Assembly (NCBI GenBank): GCA_033557465.1 | Contig: CM066033.1 | Span: 901,878,808 to 901,942,807, forward strand | Direction of reading: 5' to 3' | DNA from: Ichthyophis bannanicus | Lineage: Eukaryota > Chordata > Amphibia > Gymnophiona > Ichthyophiidae | DNA length: 64,000 nucleotides | Shown: positions 10,408-21,834 of the stretch, piece after piece | How positions within the stretch are numbered: the first letter of the stretch is position 1 | Layout: every line of letters begins with the position of its first letter | Translations under genes and position numbers: made by a program | Notes under the pieces: generated by a model | What the model was told of the DNA's origin: nothing | What the model saw: the letters and a program-made list of their open reading frames with translations, nothing else | Database searches by the model: none

Positions 10408-12656
10408 TCAGCAATCCTGTGGCTGCTGGGTTTGCTGAACCCGTTGAGGTTGTGGTTTCCTGAGCCTGGTTGGTTGTTTCCCCTGCCTGGGAGCATCTGT
10501 ATGATGGGTAGAAGATGGATAAAACCTTCTCCCATTAAGGGAACAAAGCTTATTAGTAGATTTTCTACAAACTGGGATAGAGGAAGGCATAGACAAGCCT
10601 CTGAAAGCAATAGCATACCCAAGTTTAATTTTCCTGTTTAATGTATACCCAAGTTATTATACCTGTTTATATTATATTATATATTATACCTGTTTCACTG
10701 TAAGCACAAATCACGAAATTGAGATGTGCAACTCTTATGTTCATTGTAAACCGCACTGATGTCGAATAGCGCGGTATAAAAGAGACTGCAAATAAATAAA
10801 TAAATTAAATAAAATAGCGTCAGTGGTTAACTGAGCAGCCTGGAGTAAAGTCTCTTTATTAAAGAGATTCTCTCCAGTGCAAGGAGCATTTCCCAGTTTA
10901 TCTTGTATGCATTTGTCCAAGTCTGAAGCTTGGAGCCAGGCTCTACGTCGTGCCCCTATGGCTATAGCAGAGGTTCTGCTAACAGACTCGAAAGAGTCCA
11001 GGGAAGCACGAGTAAGGAATTTAGAAATATTTTGAGCATGATTGACTAGCATAGAAAAATCTGCTCTTTTAGGCTCTTGGAGAAAAGGGGTCAAAAGTAG
11101 TAAATCCTTTGTGACTTCCTCAAGAGATAATCCCATATAGAAAATATATGAAAGGATTCTTGCTGAAAACATGGATGCCTGGAAAGTTTGACGTCCAAAG
11201 GCATCTAAAGTCTTAGCCTCACGACCTGGCGGATAGGAAGAGTGCTTCTTAGTACTCTTAACATTCCTTATTGCTTATTCTACAACAAGAGAATGATAAG
11301 GGAGCTGAGGCTTTTGAAAACCTGGAGAAGGGGGCACCTTGTATAGAAGATCAGTTGCCCTAGAAGGTGGGGATACCGTTAAAGGAGTTTCCCACGTTCT
11401 AAATAGGAGATCCTGCAAGGTCTGATGCAAAGGAAACATAATGACCTCCTTTGGATTGTAGGGGATCTGTATAGGTTGTGGCTCCCCTGGTGCAGGGTCT
11501 TGACCAGGTATAGAAATGGCAAGTAACTTCACCATATCAAGCAGAAAAGCTTGAAAAGTAATCTCCCCAGAGGGGAGTCCTCGAGGAAGAGGAGGAAGAA
11601 CTAGATCTGTTGAAGAACCAGCTCTAGCACCCACCGGCTCATTCAAATTCTGTAGAATAGAAGATCTGGAGGGGTGGAGCATCGGATTATCTTTTAAAGA
11701 TAGTTGTCGGTACCGCTGAAAACCGGTACCGCAACTCGTCGGTAGCAAATCGTCCATGCTAGGGATCGATTCCAAACTCGGTATAGAAGGAAGCGAGCCG
11801 GCTGAAAATAGCATGGGAGGTACCGACACCGATGTTGATGTCGATACCGGTACCATCAGTGACACCGATATATGAAGATCAGTCTGTGAAGGCACTATTG
11901 GTACAGAGGTAACCGAATGTGGCAGACCTTGATCATCGGTAGAATGTCCTCGGTACCGTCTGGAGTCGGTACCCAGTCATCCAGACTAGAGATCGATTCT
12001 AGACTCGGCATCGAAAGAAGCGAGTCTAACGATGCATACCTGGAGGGCACCGACGTAGATACCAGCATCGGTACCGGGATCGATACCGATGCGGGAAGAT
12101 CGGTCAGTAGCGGCTCTAGCGGCACCGAAGATACCGAGAGCGCTTGACTGCTATCATCGGTGTGGAATGTTCCATCCAGCACCATTGCCGATGCCGGGGT
12201 ACCGGCACCGCTCAAAGCGGATACCACCACCAGGCATGGTTCAGGTATGTTCACTGAGGTAAAAACCCCGGGAACAACCTGAAACCCCGTTAATGCTTTG
12301 GAGACAGAAGCCTCCCGCCGGGGTTTTAAAGCCAATATGTCCTCGGGGGCAAGCCCAGAGGCATCTCTATGATGTACATGAGATCTACCACCCGAGGACT
12401 GGCTAGTCTGTACAGACTTTTGTTTGGTTACTTGATCCTGCGAAAAAGAAGATGTAGCTGGTACCCTCAGGTATGAGGGGAACGGCGTATCGAGTTGAGC
12501 TCGATGCTGAAAACCTCTTGTAGAAATAGTAGTGCAGGAGGGACACTCCAGCGGATGATGTTCAGGTCCCAAACATGGAAGGCACCAGTTATAGGTGTCT
12601 AAAACTGATTTGGTAGCGCCACAGTTAAAACACGTTCTTGTGGCTGGCATTTCCAT
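10408..12656 (-). pseudogene. DIRS fragment H gag-like ORF, frameshifted and interrupted
   Basis: It begins at 12656 with an N-terminal CFNCG plus CLPCLGPEHHPLEC, the CX2CX4HX4C pattern of beta gags. The centre (11700-12240) contains at least eight GGTACC palindromes. Frames break near 11895 and 11275. Conserved blocks FSARILSYIFYMGLSLEEV and WLQASDLDKCIQDKLGNAPC lie at 11172-10741. The Gln/Pro-rich tail (10596-10408) is separated by a 198-bp LINE-tail insertion. Confidence 0.75.
10615..10812 (+). mobile_element. 5'-truncated L2-like LINE tail, TSD AATAGC
   Basis: The insert ends in (AAATA)n and carries GTAAACCGC...GCGGTATAAAA, a tail resembling those at 14700-14757 and 42050-42105. It is flanked by AATAGC at 10609-10614 and 10813-10818, and on both sides the gag of fragment H continues. 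The autonomous source is not certain. Confidence 0.75.
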
Positions 12657-13035
12657 GAGGGAAAGTGGAGAGGCCTAGCAGGCCGAAACCTGTCAGGCAC
12701 TAAACCGGACAAAATTCCCTACAAAAGTAAATATTTGCAGAAGAAAAGAAGAAAACACCGGCGGTACTGGTGCGTCGAGGGAAGGTAGACGCGACCACAA
12801 GAAAAAACAAAAATAAAAGAAGAATTTTCTGCGGTGACAGGAGGACGTCCTGCCGGCTCCGCGGAAAAATGAAAACTGAGGAGAGGCAGTTGGGAAAGGC
12901 GGGAAGGCACCACGCAGGCGCGTTGGGATGCTTCCAAAAGCGTTCTGATTGGACGCTGGGGAGCGTTCCCGCACAGACTCCGTCGGTACCGACGTACCCA
13001 TATGTGAAGACTCATTCCTGCTTGTTCCTGGAGAT

Positions 13036-13970
13036 GAAAATTAATCCTAGAAGGTGGTTAGTGTGAACTGTTGGAAAAACACCATGGGAGTACCCCACTG
13101 CTCAAAGACAGACATAAAAAGACATGCCTGATCTCTGCCCAAACACACCTTGAGAAACCACAATCCTTCTGGAAAAATGTTCTGTGGATAGATGAAAGAA
13201 AACCTGAGCTTTTTGGCAATGTGGACCAGTCATACCTTTACAGGATTATAAGGGGGGGGGGGGGGAACATCCTTCCTGCAGTTAAATATGGTGGAAATTC
13301 CATGATGTTGTGAAGTTGTTTTGCTGCCTCAAGAACTGAAGGCCTGGAACATATTAAAGGAATCATGCAGAAGACTACAAAGATATTTTGGAGCGAAACG
13401 TACTACCTAGTATTAGAAAGCTAGGTCTGGGTCGAAGGTCCTCCAGCAGAACAATGATCCAAAACTTACATCCAAAAGTACGAAAGAATGGTTAAAAAGG
13501 AACAAATGGACCGTTTTAAACTGGCCAGCAATTAGTCCTGATCTCAATCCAATAGAGAATCTTTGGAAAGAGCTGAAATCTGCCATTGGTAAAAGGAATC
13601 CTGGAAACATTCATGAGCTGGAATAAATCACAGTTAAAGAGTAGGAGAAACTATCAGCAAACAAATGTAAGAAACTTACAGATGGCTAAGAGAAATGTTT
13701 TGGAGGCTGTCATCACTGCCAAGGGTTGTGCAATCAAATATTAGTGAAGGGTGCCATTAATCCTGTCCAGGTCATATTTTATTTTTTCTCTGAAATTACT
13801 ATGTCTAAGTTGCAGACATCTTTTTTTTTGTTGTATACCTTTGAACATACGATTAAAATATGACGATGACGTACAGTTGGAATATTTCCAATTATTTTTC
13901 AAGATATTGTACACAACATACCTAAAATACAAGGGTGCTAATAATGTTGATCACATCTGTATACTTTTCA
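13036..13970 (+). pseudogene. Tc1/mariner transposase remnant and 3' end
   Basis: Readable transposase pieces include HGSTPLLKDRHKKTC, NVLWIDERKPELFG and, after several stops and shifts, the area corresponding to the [15 protein letters not shown] segment of Tc1 transposases (13515-13570). The last catalytic Asp region is followed by decayed C-terminus and a terminal part ending GGTGCTAATAATGTTGATCACA. The N-terminal DNA-binding half is missing, cut at the terminus of DIRS fragment H. A 14-base G run (13252-13265) interrupts the coding sequence. Confidence 0.85.
13252..13265. repeat. 14-base G run in Tc1/mariner remnant
   Basis: One of several G/C homopolymers in dead elements. Others are at 17351-17366 (16 G), 20531-20546 (16 C), 24952-24968 (17 G), 36035-36047 (13 C), 39970-39980 (11 G) and 50147-50156 (10 G). 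Confidence 0.9.
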
Positions 13971-14039
13971 TTCAGAACCACACAATTCCTACAAGATCAA
14001 TATGATTTTTATAGATGCTACTACAATATATTGTCTAGA

Positions 14040-17000
14040 TAGGTGGAAGCTGGAATCAGCCAAATTGACTGGCCTGATCATGCTCCAGTGACTCAAACTG
14101 CATTTAGGGAGGCAGGATGTGGGTCTGAGCTTTTGGAGGCTCAATGAGGGGTTGCTGGATGATCAGAAGGGAATATTAAAAATGGAAAAATGTATTAAGG
14201 AATATTTTGAATTGAACCATGTGGCAGATGTTAAATTGGGGTCAGTATGGGATGGCTTTGAGGCTTTTCTCAGGGAAAAATTTATAACTCTTGCATCAAA
14301 GAGAAAGCGTGAAAAAGTCAGGAGGGAGGAAGCTTTGAGGAGGAATTTGAAGTCTTTAGTGGAGAGTCATAAGATCATGTTAGCAAAGGGGACATACAAG
14401 AAAACTGAAAACAATCAGGGATAAACTAAGGGAGTTGCAATTGGAAGAGTGGGGTTTATTGCTTGGAGAAATTACATCACCATTTTCAGTTTAATAATAA
14501 AGTAGGGAGGGCCATAGTAAATATGGAGTGGAGGAGTAGCCCAATGGTTAGCAAGCACTGGCTTGGGAACTAAGAGACCAAGGTTTGAGTCCCACTAGCA
14601 CTCCTTGTGGCCTTGGGCAAGTCATTTAACTCTCCATTGCCTCAGAAGACTCCAAAGTTATCAATGTCCCTGTTTAATGTACATTACCAAGGTTAAGTTA
14701 CAACGTAAACCGCTTTGACTGAAATGAAAGCAATATAAAAATCCTGTTAAATACATAAAATATGTTGAATGTGAGGAAGGTCCAGCACCAGATATTGAAA
14801 GTAAGGTATTGTCAAGGAGGGATGGAATATGGGAATAAGGGGATTCAGGGAATGTTCAAAGATTTATATCAGAAATTGTATATTTTGGAAGTTGGGGTGG
14901 GGAGGAAATGGCACAGGAGTATTTGGGTAATATTAATCGGGGGATTGAGGGAGGGGGGAAGGGTAAGTATTGTATAGGAATATAGATAGGTATTAAGTGT
15001 TGGAGGTGATAAAAGGGTTGAAGGAAGGTAAGGCTCCTGGCCTCAATGACTTTACAGCAACATTTTTATAAAAGGTTGGGGGGGAAGAAGGGGAAGGTGG
15101 TTGACTTTTACATTGTTTAATGGGGTCATTTGTGTTGAGAACATACCGGAGTCAATGAGTGTTGCTGGAATAACAATTATATCTAAGTCAGGTAAAGATG
15201 CAAGCGTCTGCAGTTCATATCGACCAATATCACTGATTAATTTGGATGCTAAGATCTTAGCTAAAATAGACTGTAGAAGAGATTTTACCTCAGCAGATGG
15301 ATGATCAGTCTGACTTTATTCTGGGTAGATATGCCAGTGATAATATGGAAGAACACCAAATTTACCTTGGATAACCCAGAAGAAGGTCCCCTCTCTAATG
15401 ACTGACTGATGCTGAAAAAGCTTTTGATAGCATGGAATGGAGTTTTGCTCCAGGTGTTGAAGATGATGGGAATAAGTGATAAATGTATAAATTGGATTAG
15501 GGCAATATATAAGGAGGCTCCTAAAGCTAGAATTAGAATAAATGGTAGATATTCAGAGAAGTTCAGGTTGAGAAGGGGTATCAAGCAAGGGTGCCCGATA
15601 TCACCTCTATTACTGCATTTGAACTGGTGATAGAGCCATTAGCAGAATCTATAAGACAAATTAAGAATACTCAGGATAACCGGGTGAACGAAAAAGGAGT
15701 TTACAACTGTTATATGCAGATGTGATATTTACAGTGGGGCATCCTTTGGTATCCTTACTAAACTTGATAAAAGTTAATGAATAATAATACAGTGGTGCGT
15801 CGGGATATAAGATGAATATGGGAAAGACTGAGGTGTTGAAAAATAGTGTTGGAGCCAGGTTTGGAGCAAAGATTATAGGAAGCCTTCCCGTTTCGGTGAG
15901 CAAAAAAGTCTATTAGATATTTGAGAGGGCAGGTGGAGTGTGAGCTCCGAGAATTATGAATCTCTATAGAGGGCTATTTTGAGGAAACTAGATCAATGGG
16001 ATAAAACTATATTCTCTTGGCTTGGAAGGATATCTATTATTAAAATAAATATTCTGCCTAGGATTTTATTTTTCTTTATGTCACTCCCGACAGAAGTGCC
16101 CGAGGGGATATTAAAAAAGATCCAGAGGTCTGTTCTAGTCACCCTTGGTGGGCATCTTCTCCAGATGGAGAACAATGTTCAAAAGGAGGGAGGGCGAGGG
16201 AGTGGGACTTCCTAATTTATTTAGATATTATTTGGTTGAACAAGGGAGGGCAGTAATGGGATGGCGGGGAGAGAAGGAAGGGAAGCAAACAGTGGAGACT
16301 GTACAAAATATAGGGGAGGTCCCTTTAGTTGAGCTACTGTGGATGGGAAGGAGGAGGAAGAGGGGGAGGGGTGAAGAGCATCCACTTATTGGAATGGAAC
16401 AGAATGAGAAAAAGGTTGGTGGGGAAAAGTAAGGTGTTACAGAGTTCCCTCCAGGAAGGTGGTCCCAGGTGTATGGGAGATGGGAAGGGAAGGGTTTACA
16501 GTTCTGGAGGCAATTACTATAATTACAGAGGGTGGGCAGGTTAAAGGCTTTGATGAGTTGGAGGAGGAGTTTGGCTTAGAAGATGACAGATTTGGCTACC
16601 TCCAAGTACAACACTTCTTGAGACATCAAAAGTGATCAGGATTGATTGGTAAGGAAAAACCTGTCAGAGATTCTATCAATCCTGCTATAGCTCTAAAGGA
16701 CTTTTATCTAGGTTACAGCTGATGGTGGGGGGCAGAGGAGGCAAAGAAAAGCTTATGTTGGCATGAAGAAAGATTTGGGTGTGTTTAAAGGAACTAAAGT
16801 GAATATGGCATCTGTGGCGATACAGAAGCACTGCTATAAAATGTTATATAGGATGTACCTAACCCCATATTGGTTGAGTCAAGAGGAGAGGCATATAGTC
16901 ATTGCTGGTGGAAAGGGTTGCGGTGGTTGGGGGAATTTTATGCATACATGGTGGTTTTGCCGTAAGGTACAAGCATGTTTGGAATGGATGTTTCAAATAT

Positions 17001-17149
17001 TTAAAGAAATGATGGGCTGCGAGTTGGAGCAGGACTTGGCAGGTCTATTATTGAATTTTTGGGAGGCAAATGGAAAGTACGGGTTGATGAATCCTGCCAA
17101 GTATTTGGCATTAGCTGTGCATATGGAACTTAAGGGGCGGAAGAACTGA
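14040..17149 (+). pseudogene. L1-like ORF2 protein remnant
   Basis: Pieces in order are: the endonuclease end near 14070; a basic region with FWRLNEGLLDD (14119-14424); reverse transcriptase remnants LKEGKAPGLNDF (15010), DAEKAFDSMEW (15412), FELVIEPLAESI (15620) and FSWLGRISIIKINILPR (16010-16060); and a C-terminal region YRMYLTPYWLSQEE with HTWWFC (16840-16975). Many stops and frameshifts lie between them. The order and motifs place it with L1/Tx1-type LINEs. It is dead. Confidence 0.75.
14526..14757 (+). mobile_element. tRNA-derived SINE with MIR/CORE-like body, TSD AAATATG
   Basis: The head has an A-box-like GTAGCCCAATGGTTAG and a B box GGTTTGAGTCC. The body GGCCTTGGGCAAGTCATTTA with GCCTCAG matches the core of MIR-type SINEs. 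The tail GTAAACCGC...AATATAAAAA resembles the L2-like LINE tails in this window. It is flanked by AAATATG at 14519-14525 and 14758-14764, interrupting the L1-like LINE. Mobilisation by an L2-type LINE is inferred. Confidence 0.85.
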
Positions 17150-17539
17150 TCCACTCCAGACACAAATATGCTTAGCAGGGTGGCATATATGTATAGAATG
17201 TGTAGATTAACAGCGTATAAGAATCATAAATGGGAAACTGTCCATAGCATTTGGAAATCTTATGAGGAGTAGAATAATAAGAGAGTAGTGTAAGGGTAGG
17301 GTGGGAGGCGTAGAAGGTAGTTGATTGGGTGGGATGGGAGGTGGAGATGTGGGGGGGGGGGGGGGGTTGGGTACAACGGCTTGATTTATGGTTGTGATTT
17401 GTGATGGTGACTTTGAAGGTTGGTTTACTGACCTGTACCTTTATCTAGTCATTTATAATTCTCTGTACTGTGTACTTATCCTTTGGGAGATTTGTGTACT
17501 TTAATGCTTGATGATGTAAGAGTGGTTGCGTCATTGTTG

Positions 17540-18480
17540 AAAAGTTAAGAAACATAAAAATAGGACTTGGCCACACCATAGTGAAATACTCAAACATATG
17601 GGTATTGTAAGGCAAATTTTATCTTCGTGGCAACCAACCACTGGCAGAAGACAAAGTACTCCCACTAGCGCTGACTCAGCTATATGAAGTAGTACTGGAA
17701 AACAAGCACCTGTTGGCCCTCGTGCATCAATGGCCCATATTGCTTTGCCACCTGTAAAATTTTTATCTTTTTGCACAAAGTTCAGAAACCAGGCCAGAAC
17801 AACTCATGGCCATGCATCCATTGCCTGCAGCAGATCCAGCTGATGTGCATGTTCAATTACTAGCGCTCCACAGTCATCACCCATTGTGAGATTCAAAGGC
17901 AGTCAAGTCTCAAGGAAACCCCACAGCTCATCATCTTTAACTGTTTCTGGCAAGCTTATTGGCTGTTTTGCCAAAGTCTCCTTAAGGGCCTGCAATTCCT
18001 TTGCAGCTTCATGTGCAGCGTCCTCCATCTGTGTAATGCAAAGTTCAGCCTCCTGAAGACACCCACTGAAAATTTACAGTACCTTGGACATAGAAACCAG
18101 TTTTTCATTCATGGTCTTAAATATGTCAGACAGCATGCTCAACAGCATCACAGTCACCTCCTCAGCCAGTACCTCCTGAGTTGGGGCACACAAAGGAGAT
18201 ACCAGCCAATCTACCATTTTAGAAGCCGACTATCCCAGCTTGTCCTTGTCTCTCCACATTGATTGAATGACTCTCAAGCCTCCAATCAGCTTAATGTGAA
18301 TGCATCAAGTATCCAGTGAGTTTCTCACCCCACTGGGAACAATTCACAAGACAAACACCGTTTGAGGAGGACAGGGGAGGAAAAAACCTCCATAGAGCAG
18401 CAAAGCACATCCACCCACTCTCACCACATCACGTGAACCCCCTAAAGATCAATTTTTATAAGGCTTCGGGGGGACTTTTT
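17540..18480. other. Unassigned stretch with short frames
   Basis: No motif was recognised. On the minus strand an 81-codon frame (17776-17531) and neighbouring pieces suggest decayed coding sequence, but the family is unknown to me. It could be a DNA transposon remnant or a processed host fragment. Confidence 0.35.
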
Positions 18481-18487
18481 GGCTTCC

Positions 18488-18688
18488 TCAGGAGGAAGCA
18501 AGCATGCAATGTGCCATTAATCCATGCCACGGATCACGCAGCGGATCACATTCTGACATTACAACCTGCTGCTGTTGATCAAACAATCCTCATTCAAACC
18601 CTAGCAGCAGGTTGTAATGTCAGAATGTGATCCGCTGCGTGATCCGTGGCATGGATTAATGGCACATTGCAGGCTTGCCTCCCCCTGA
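18488..18688. repeat. Large inverted repeat, 68-bp perfect arms
   Basis: Arms 18506-18573 and 18603-18670 are exact reverse complements around a 29-base loop. Similarity continues outwards about 18 bases with a few mismatches. It lies directly left of DIRS copy I. It could be a foldback element, a miniature DNA transposon or a replication-derived inverted duplication. No target duplication was identified. Confidence 0.85.
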
Positions 18689-18708
18689 TTCAGTGGGGCT
18701 CTATGCAG

Positions 18709-19067
18709 ATAAAGTTAGTTACTCACCTGTAACAGGTATTCTCCGGGGACAGCAGGAATCAGTCCTCACATATGAGTGATGTTGGCGCCGACGGAGCCTG
18801 CGCGGAGCAAATCCCCAGCTTTCAAAGAAAGCCTTTGGGATTGCTACCACGCATGCATGGTCCCCTAACCACCCAAGGGTGCCATCTTGCTCAATCAAAT
18901 GACAGCTAAGAGACGGCCAAAATAAATCAAGATAGTATGATTGCAACTCCAAAGGGAGGAGGGAGGGTTCCGAGGACTGATTCCTGCTGTCCCCAGAGAA
19001 CACCTGTTACAAGCGATTAACTATGCTTTCTCCGGGAACAAGCAGGAAGTCCGTCCTCACATATGGG
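18709..19067 (-). repeat. Copy I 3' terminal repeat and internal complementary region
   Basis: The left terminus (CACCTGTAACAGGTATTCTCCGG) is repeated inverted at 18972-19027, directly followed at 19028-19067 by TTCTCCGGGAACAAGCAGGA, the inverse of a DIRS 5' terminus. The block encodes the joined ends, as expected for a DIRS circle junction. Confidence 0.8.
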
Positions 19068-19083
19068 ACTCCCCAGCTACAGG

Positions 19084-20175
19084 CTACGAAAACCTATAGC
19101 CAAAAAAAACAGCTCCCTCGTGGAGAGCCACAAGCAGCAACAATGAAGTCCGTATAAACGTACCAAACAGGACCCCTGTGTCCGGTAGGAGTTGCCTAGA
19201 CCCTGAAAATGTTACGGAGCACGGCCTGGACAAAGGCACTGTCCCGTCGGGACTCTCTATCCAGGCAGTAATAAGATGCAAAGGTATGGACTGAAGACCA
19301 GATAGCAGCCCTAGCAGGACCGAATGCAGGTTGGCTACTGAGGTCGCCATTGCCCTGACCCAGTGCGCCGAGATCCAGCTTTCCAACGGAAACCTCGCCT
19401 CCTCATAGGCCCGGGCAATACAGTGTGCCACCCATGTGGACAGCGTACGCTTGAACACCACATCCCCAAGCTTACTGGGGTCGTAGGAAATGTAAAGCTG
19501 AGACACTTTTCGGTGGCCTTGAGTGCGTTGGATATAGAAGGACAAGGCCCTCTTACAGTCCAAGGTACAGAGAACCGTCTCTGCTCGACTGGCATGCCGT
19601 CTGGGAAAGAAGGTAGAGAGGACCACCTCCTGGTTGATGTGGAAAGGGGACACCACCTTCGGAAGGAATTTGGGATGAGTGCGAAGCACCACCCTATTCT
19701 TGTAAAACCTGGTGGTAAGGCGCCTCAGCCAAAAGGGCCTGGAGCTCGCTTATCCTACGGGCAAAAGTGAGCGCCACCAGGAAAACCACCTTACAGGAGA
19801 GATAAAGGTGGCAAGTAGCCAGGGGCTCAAATGGTGGCAGGGTGAGCTGCCCCAACACCACACTGAGATCCCATTTGGTCACTGGGGGGCGAACCAGAGC
19901 TTAGACAGGAGTAGGCCCCATAGGACGTGGGACACCACTGGATGGGCCGAGGGGGGCTTCCCATCCACCTGATGGTGGTTCGCCACTAGGGCACTGAGGA
20001 GTACTCTAACAGAGTTAGATTTGAGCCCTGCATGAGAGAGGTGGAGCAGGTATTGTAACACCGTGACCACCGGGCAAGAGAAGGGGACGGCCCCCCGCTC
20101 AGTGCACCAAAGTGCGAACCTACGCCACTCGTAGACCCGCCTGGTAGACGCCTTACGTGAGGCTAGGAGAAAGTC
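19084..20175 (-). pseudogene. DIRS copy I tyrosine recombinase, broken
   Basis: Recognisable segments are LLHLSHAGLKSNSVRV (20050), the catalytic-arginine block FARRISELQALLAE (19800-19740) and LPKVVSPFHINQEV (19660). The block AHWVRAMATSVANLHS carries the His-X2-Arg pair in changed form (HWVR, near 19360). The reading frame shifts near 19882 and 19694. After 19330 the sequence no longer reads as the HTF..HY segment, so the catalytic Tyr is not in frame. Confidence 0.75.
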
Positions 20176-21834
20176 ACCCTCTCAGCAGCCACACCGTCAG
20201 CGAGAGGGAGCAGAGATTGGGATGCAGGAGAGAGCCCCCCTCCTGGGAAAGGAGTTGGGGAGCGGATCCCAGGGGTATGGGGTCCTCCACCGCCATTTGC
20301 AGCAGCAGTGGGAAGTACGGTTGACTGGGCCACCTTGGAGCTACCAAGATGACAGAGGCCCTGTCGTGAAGAGTCTTGAACAGAGTCCTGGCAAACAGTG
20401 GTGTTGGAGGGAAAGTGTAGAGAAGTACCATGAAGGCACTGGAGGCCACCCTGGCAGGGTGAGGCTGCCAGGAGCAAAGGTGGGATAACTGGTGATTGTC
20501 CGGACTTGCAAATAGGTCCATCACCTGTTTCCCCCCCCCCCCCCCCAGGTCCAGAAAAGCTTGCTGGCTACCCCTGGGTACAGCTGCCACTCATGCGGTT
20601 GGAGAATCCTGCTGAGTCTGTCGGCTAGCAAGTTGTCTGGGCCCGGCAGGTATACTGCTCTGAGGAGGATGCCCTGTTGGACTGCATAATAGCACAGATC
20701 TAGGGCTTCCTTGCAGAGGGCACGGGACCCTGTACCTCCCTGCTTGTTCACATAAAACATGGCCATCTGGTTGTCCGTCTGAACTAGGACTGACCAGTGG
20801 CCTAGGCGATGATGAAAAGCCTGCAGTGCGAGATGAATGGCTCACAGCTCCAGAAGGTTGATCTGTTGAGCCCTCTCGTCCGGGGAGCAAGTGCCCTGGG
20901 TGCGGCAGCCCTCACAATGGGCTCCCCAGCCCAGCAAGGAGGCATCTGTGGTGAGGATCCTTGAGTGATTGGGGGTCTAAAAAGGCATGCCTGTCTCCAA
21001 GTGCTGGGGCGACAGCCACCAGATCAGGAACTTTACCAGCCGGTGGGTCACTCGGACTCTTTCCTGGAGGTGGCCCATGGCCTGGGACCATTGGTCCCTG
21101 AGGCACCACTGTGCTGTTCGCATGAGGAGGCGGGCATCTGGCGTGACATGCACCATGGAGGCCATGTGCCCGAGAAGGTGCAGAAGATGCCTGGCTGGCA
21201 CCGAGGGACAGTGCTGCATATCCCTGGCTAGCACCCTGAGTCTGGATGCCATGTCTGTGGGCAGGCAGGCCTTCGACCAAAGGGTGTCAATTCTTGCCCC
21301 AGTGAATTCCAGCGCTTGCGCCGGGCAAAGGTTCAACTTGGGGTAGTTTATAACGAAACTCAAGTGTTGCAAAGACCTGGGTGGTGCGTGCCATGGCCTG
21401 CTATACTTCGGGGGCCGTAGCACCCTTGATGAGCCAGTCATCAAGATAAGGGAAGACATATTCTCTGGAGTCTGAGAAAGGCGGCGACCACTGCCAGACA
21501 CTTTGTGAATACCATGGGGGCCGAGGCTCGGCCGAAGGGAAGCACCCTGTATTGGAAATGATTGACTCCCACCACAAAGTGTAGGTATTGCCTGTGATGT
21601 GGGTGGATTAGGATGTGAGTATAGACATCCTTTAGGTCTAAGGAGCATAGCCAGTCTCCCTGGCAGAGGTAAGGCAGCAATGTTCCAAGGGAGAGCATCG
21701 TGAACTTCTCCCTCACCAGGAATTTGTTGAGGTTGCGCAGGTCGAGGATGGGCCTTAGGCCCCCTGTCCTCTTTGGCACGAGGAAGTACCTGGAGTAGAA
21801 CTCCTTGCCCTTGAGGTGGTGGGGCACTTGGCAA
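20163..21834 (-). pseudogene. DIRS copy I pol: RT, RNase H, Dam-like domain, broken
   Basis: Reverse transcriptase pieces include RTGGLRPILDLRNLNKFL, SLDLKDVYTHILIHP and VLPFGRASAP, and PYLDDWLI is readable near 21440. The RNase H region (20890-20600) contains TDNQMAMFYVNKQGGTGS. The Dam-like domain (20590-20174) has DLFASP and TFPPTPLF. A 16-base C run (20531-20546) sits where other copies have the Gly-Thr-Pro codons before DLFAS. There are several frameshifts, and the N-terminal part is removed by the CR1. Confidence 0.75.

Larger units (their letters stand above)
10368..13035 (-). mobile_element. DIRS-like beta-family fragment H (5' terminus and gag only)
   Basis: The right end is the beta 5' terminus (ending GTTCCTGGAGAT at 13035, with GTCGGTACCGAC near 12983). 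Leader and gag follow leftwards and the first codons of pol are recognisable to about 10370. The rest of pol and the recombinase are missing. A short LINE tail interrupts gag. The right flank is Tc1/mariner sequence. Confidence 0.8.
13985..17530 (+). mobile_element. Decayed L1-like LINE (L1/Tx1 group), copy 1
   Basis: Fragments of a single ORF2-type protein are found in order on the plus strand, from the end of the endonuclease (WPDHAP) through reverse transcriptase to a Cys/His-like C-terminal region. It ends in an A-rich stretch near 17530-17560. There is no 5' region or ORF1. A SINE is inserted at 14526-14757. Confidence 0.75.
18709..21834 (-). mobile_element. DIRS-like YR retrotransposon, gamma family, copy I (5' part displaced)
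   Basis: The 3' terminal repeat and ICR lie at the left, followed by recombinase, Dam-like domain, RNase H and reverse transcriptase on the minus strand. The element is cut inside reverse transcriptase at 21834 by a CR1. Fragment G (24441-26135), beyond the CR1, may be its gag. Protein identity to B/C/E is clearly lower than among those copies, hence a separate family that includes copy J. Confidence 0.8.

Noticed and set aside
14530..14600. tRNA gene
   Set aside because: A and B boxes are present but no cloverleaf or anticodon arm can be supported, and it is fused to a SINE body with a target duplication.
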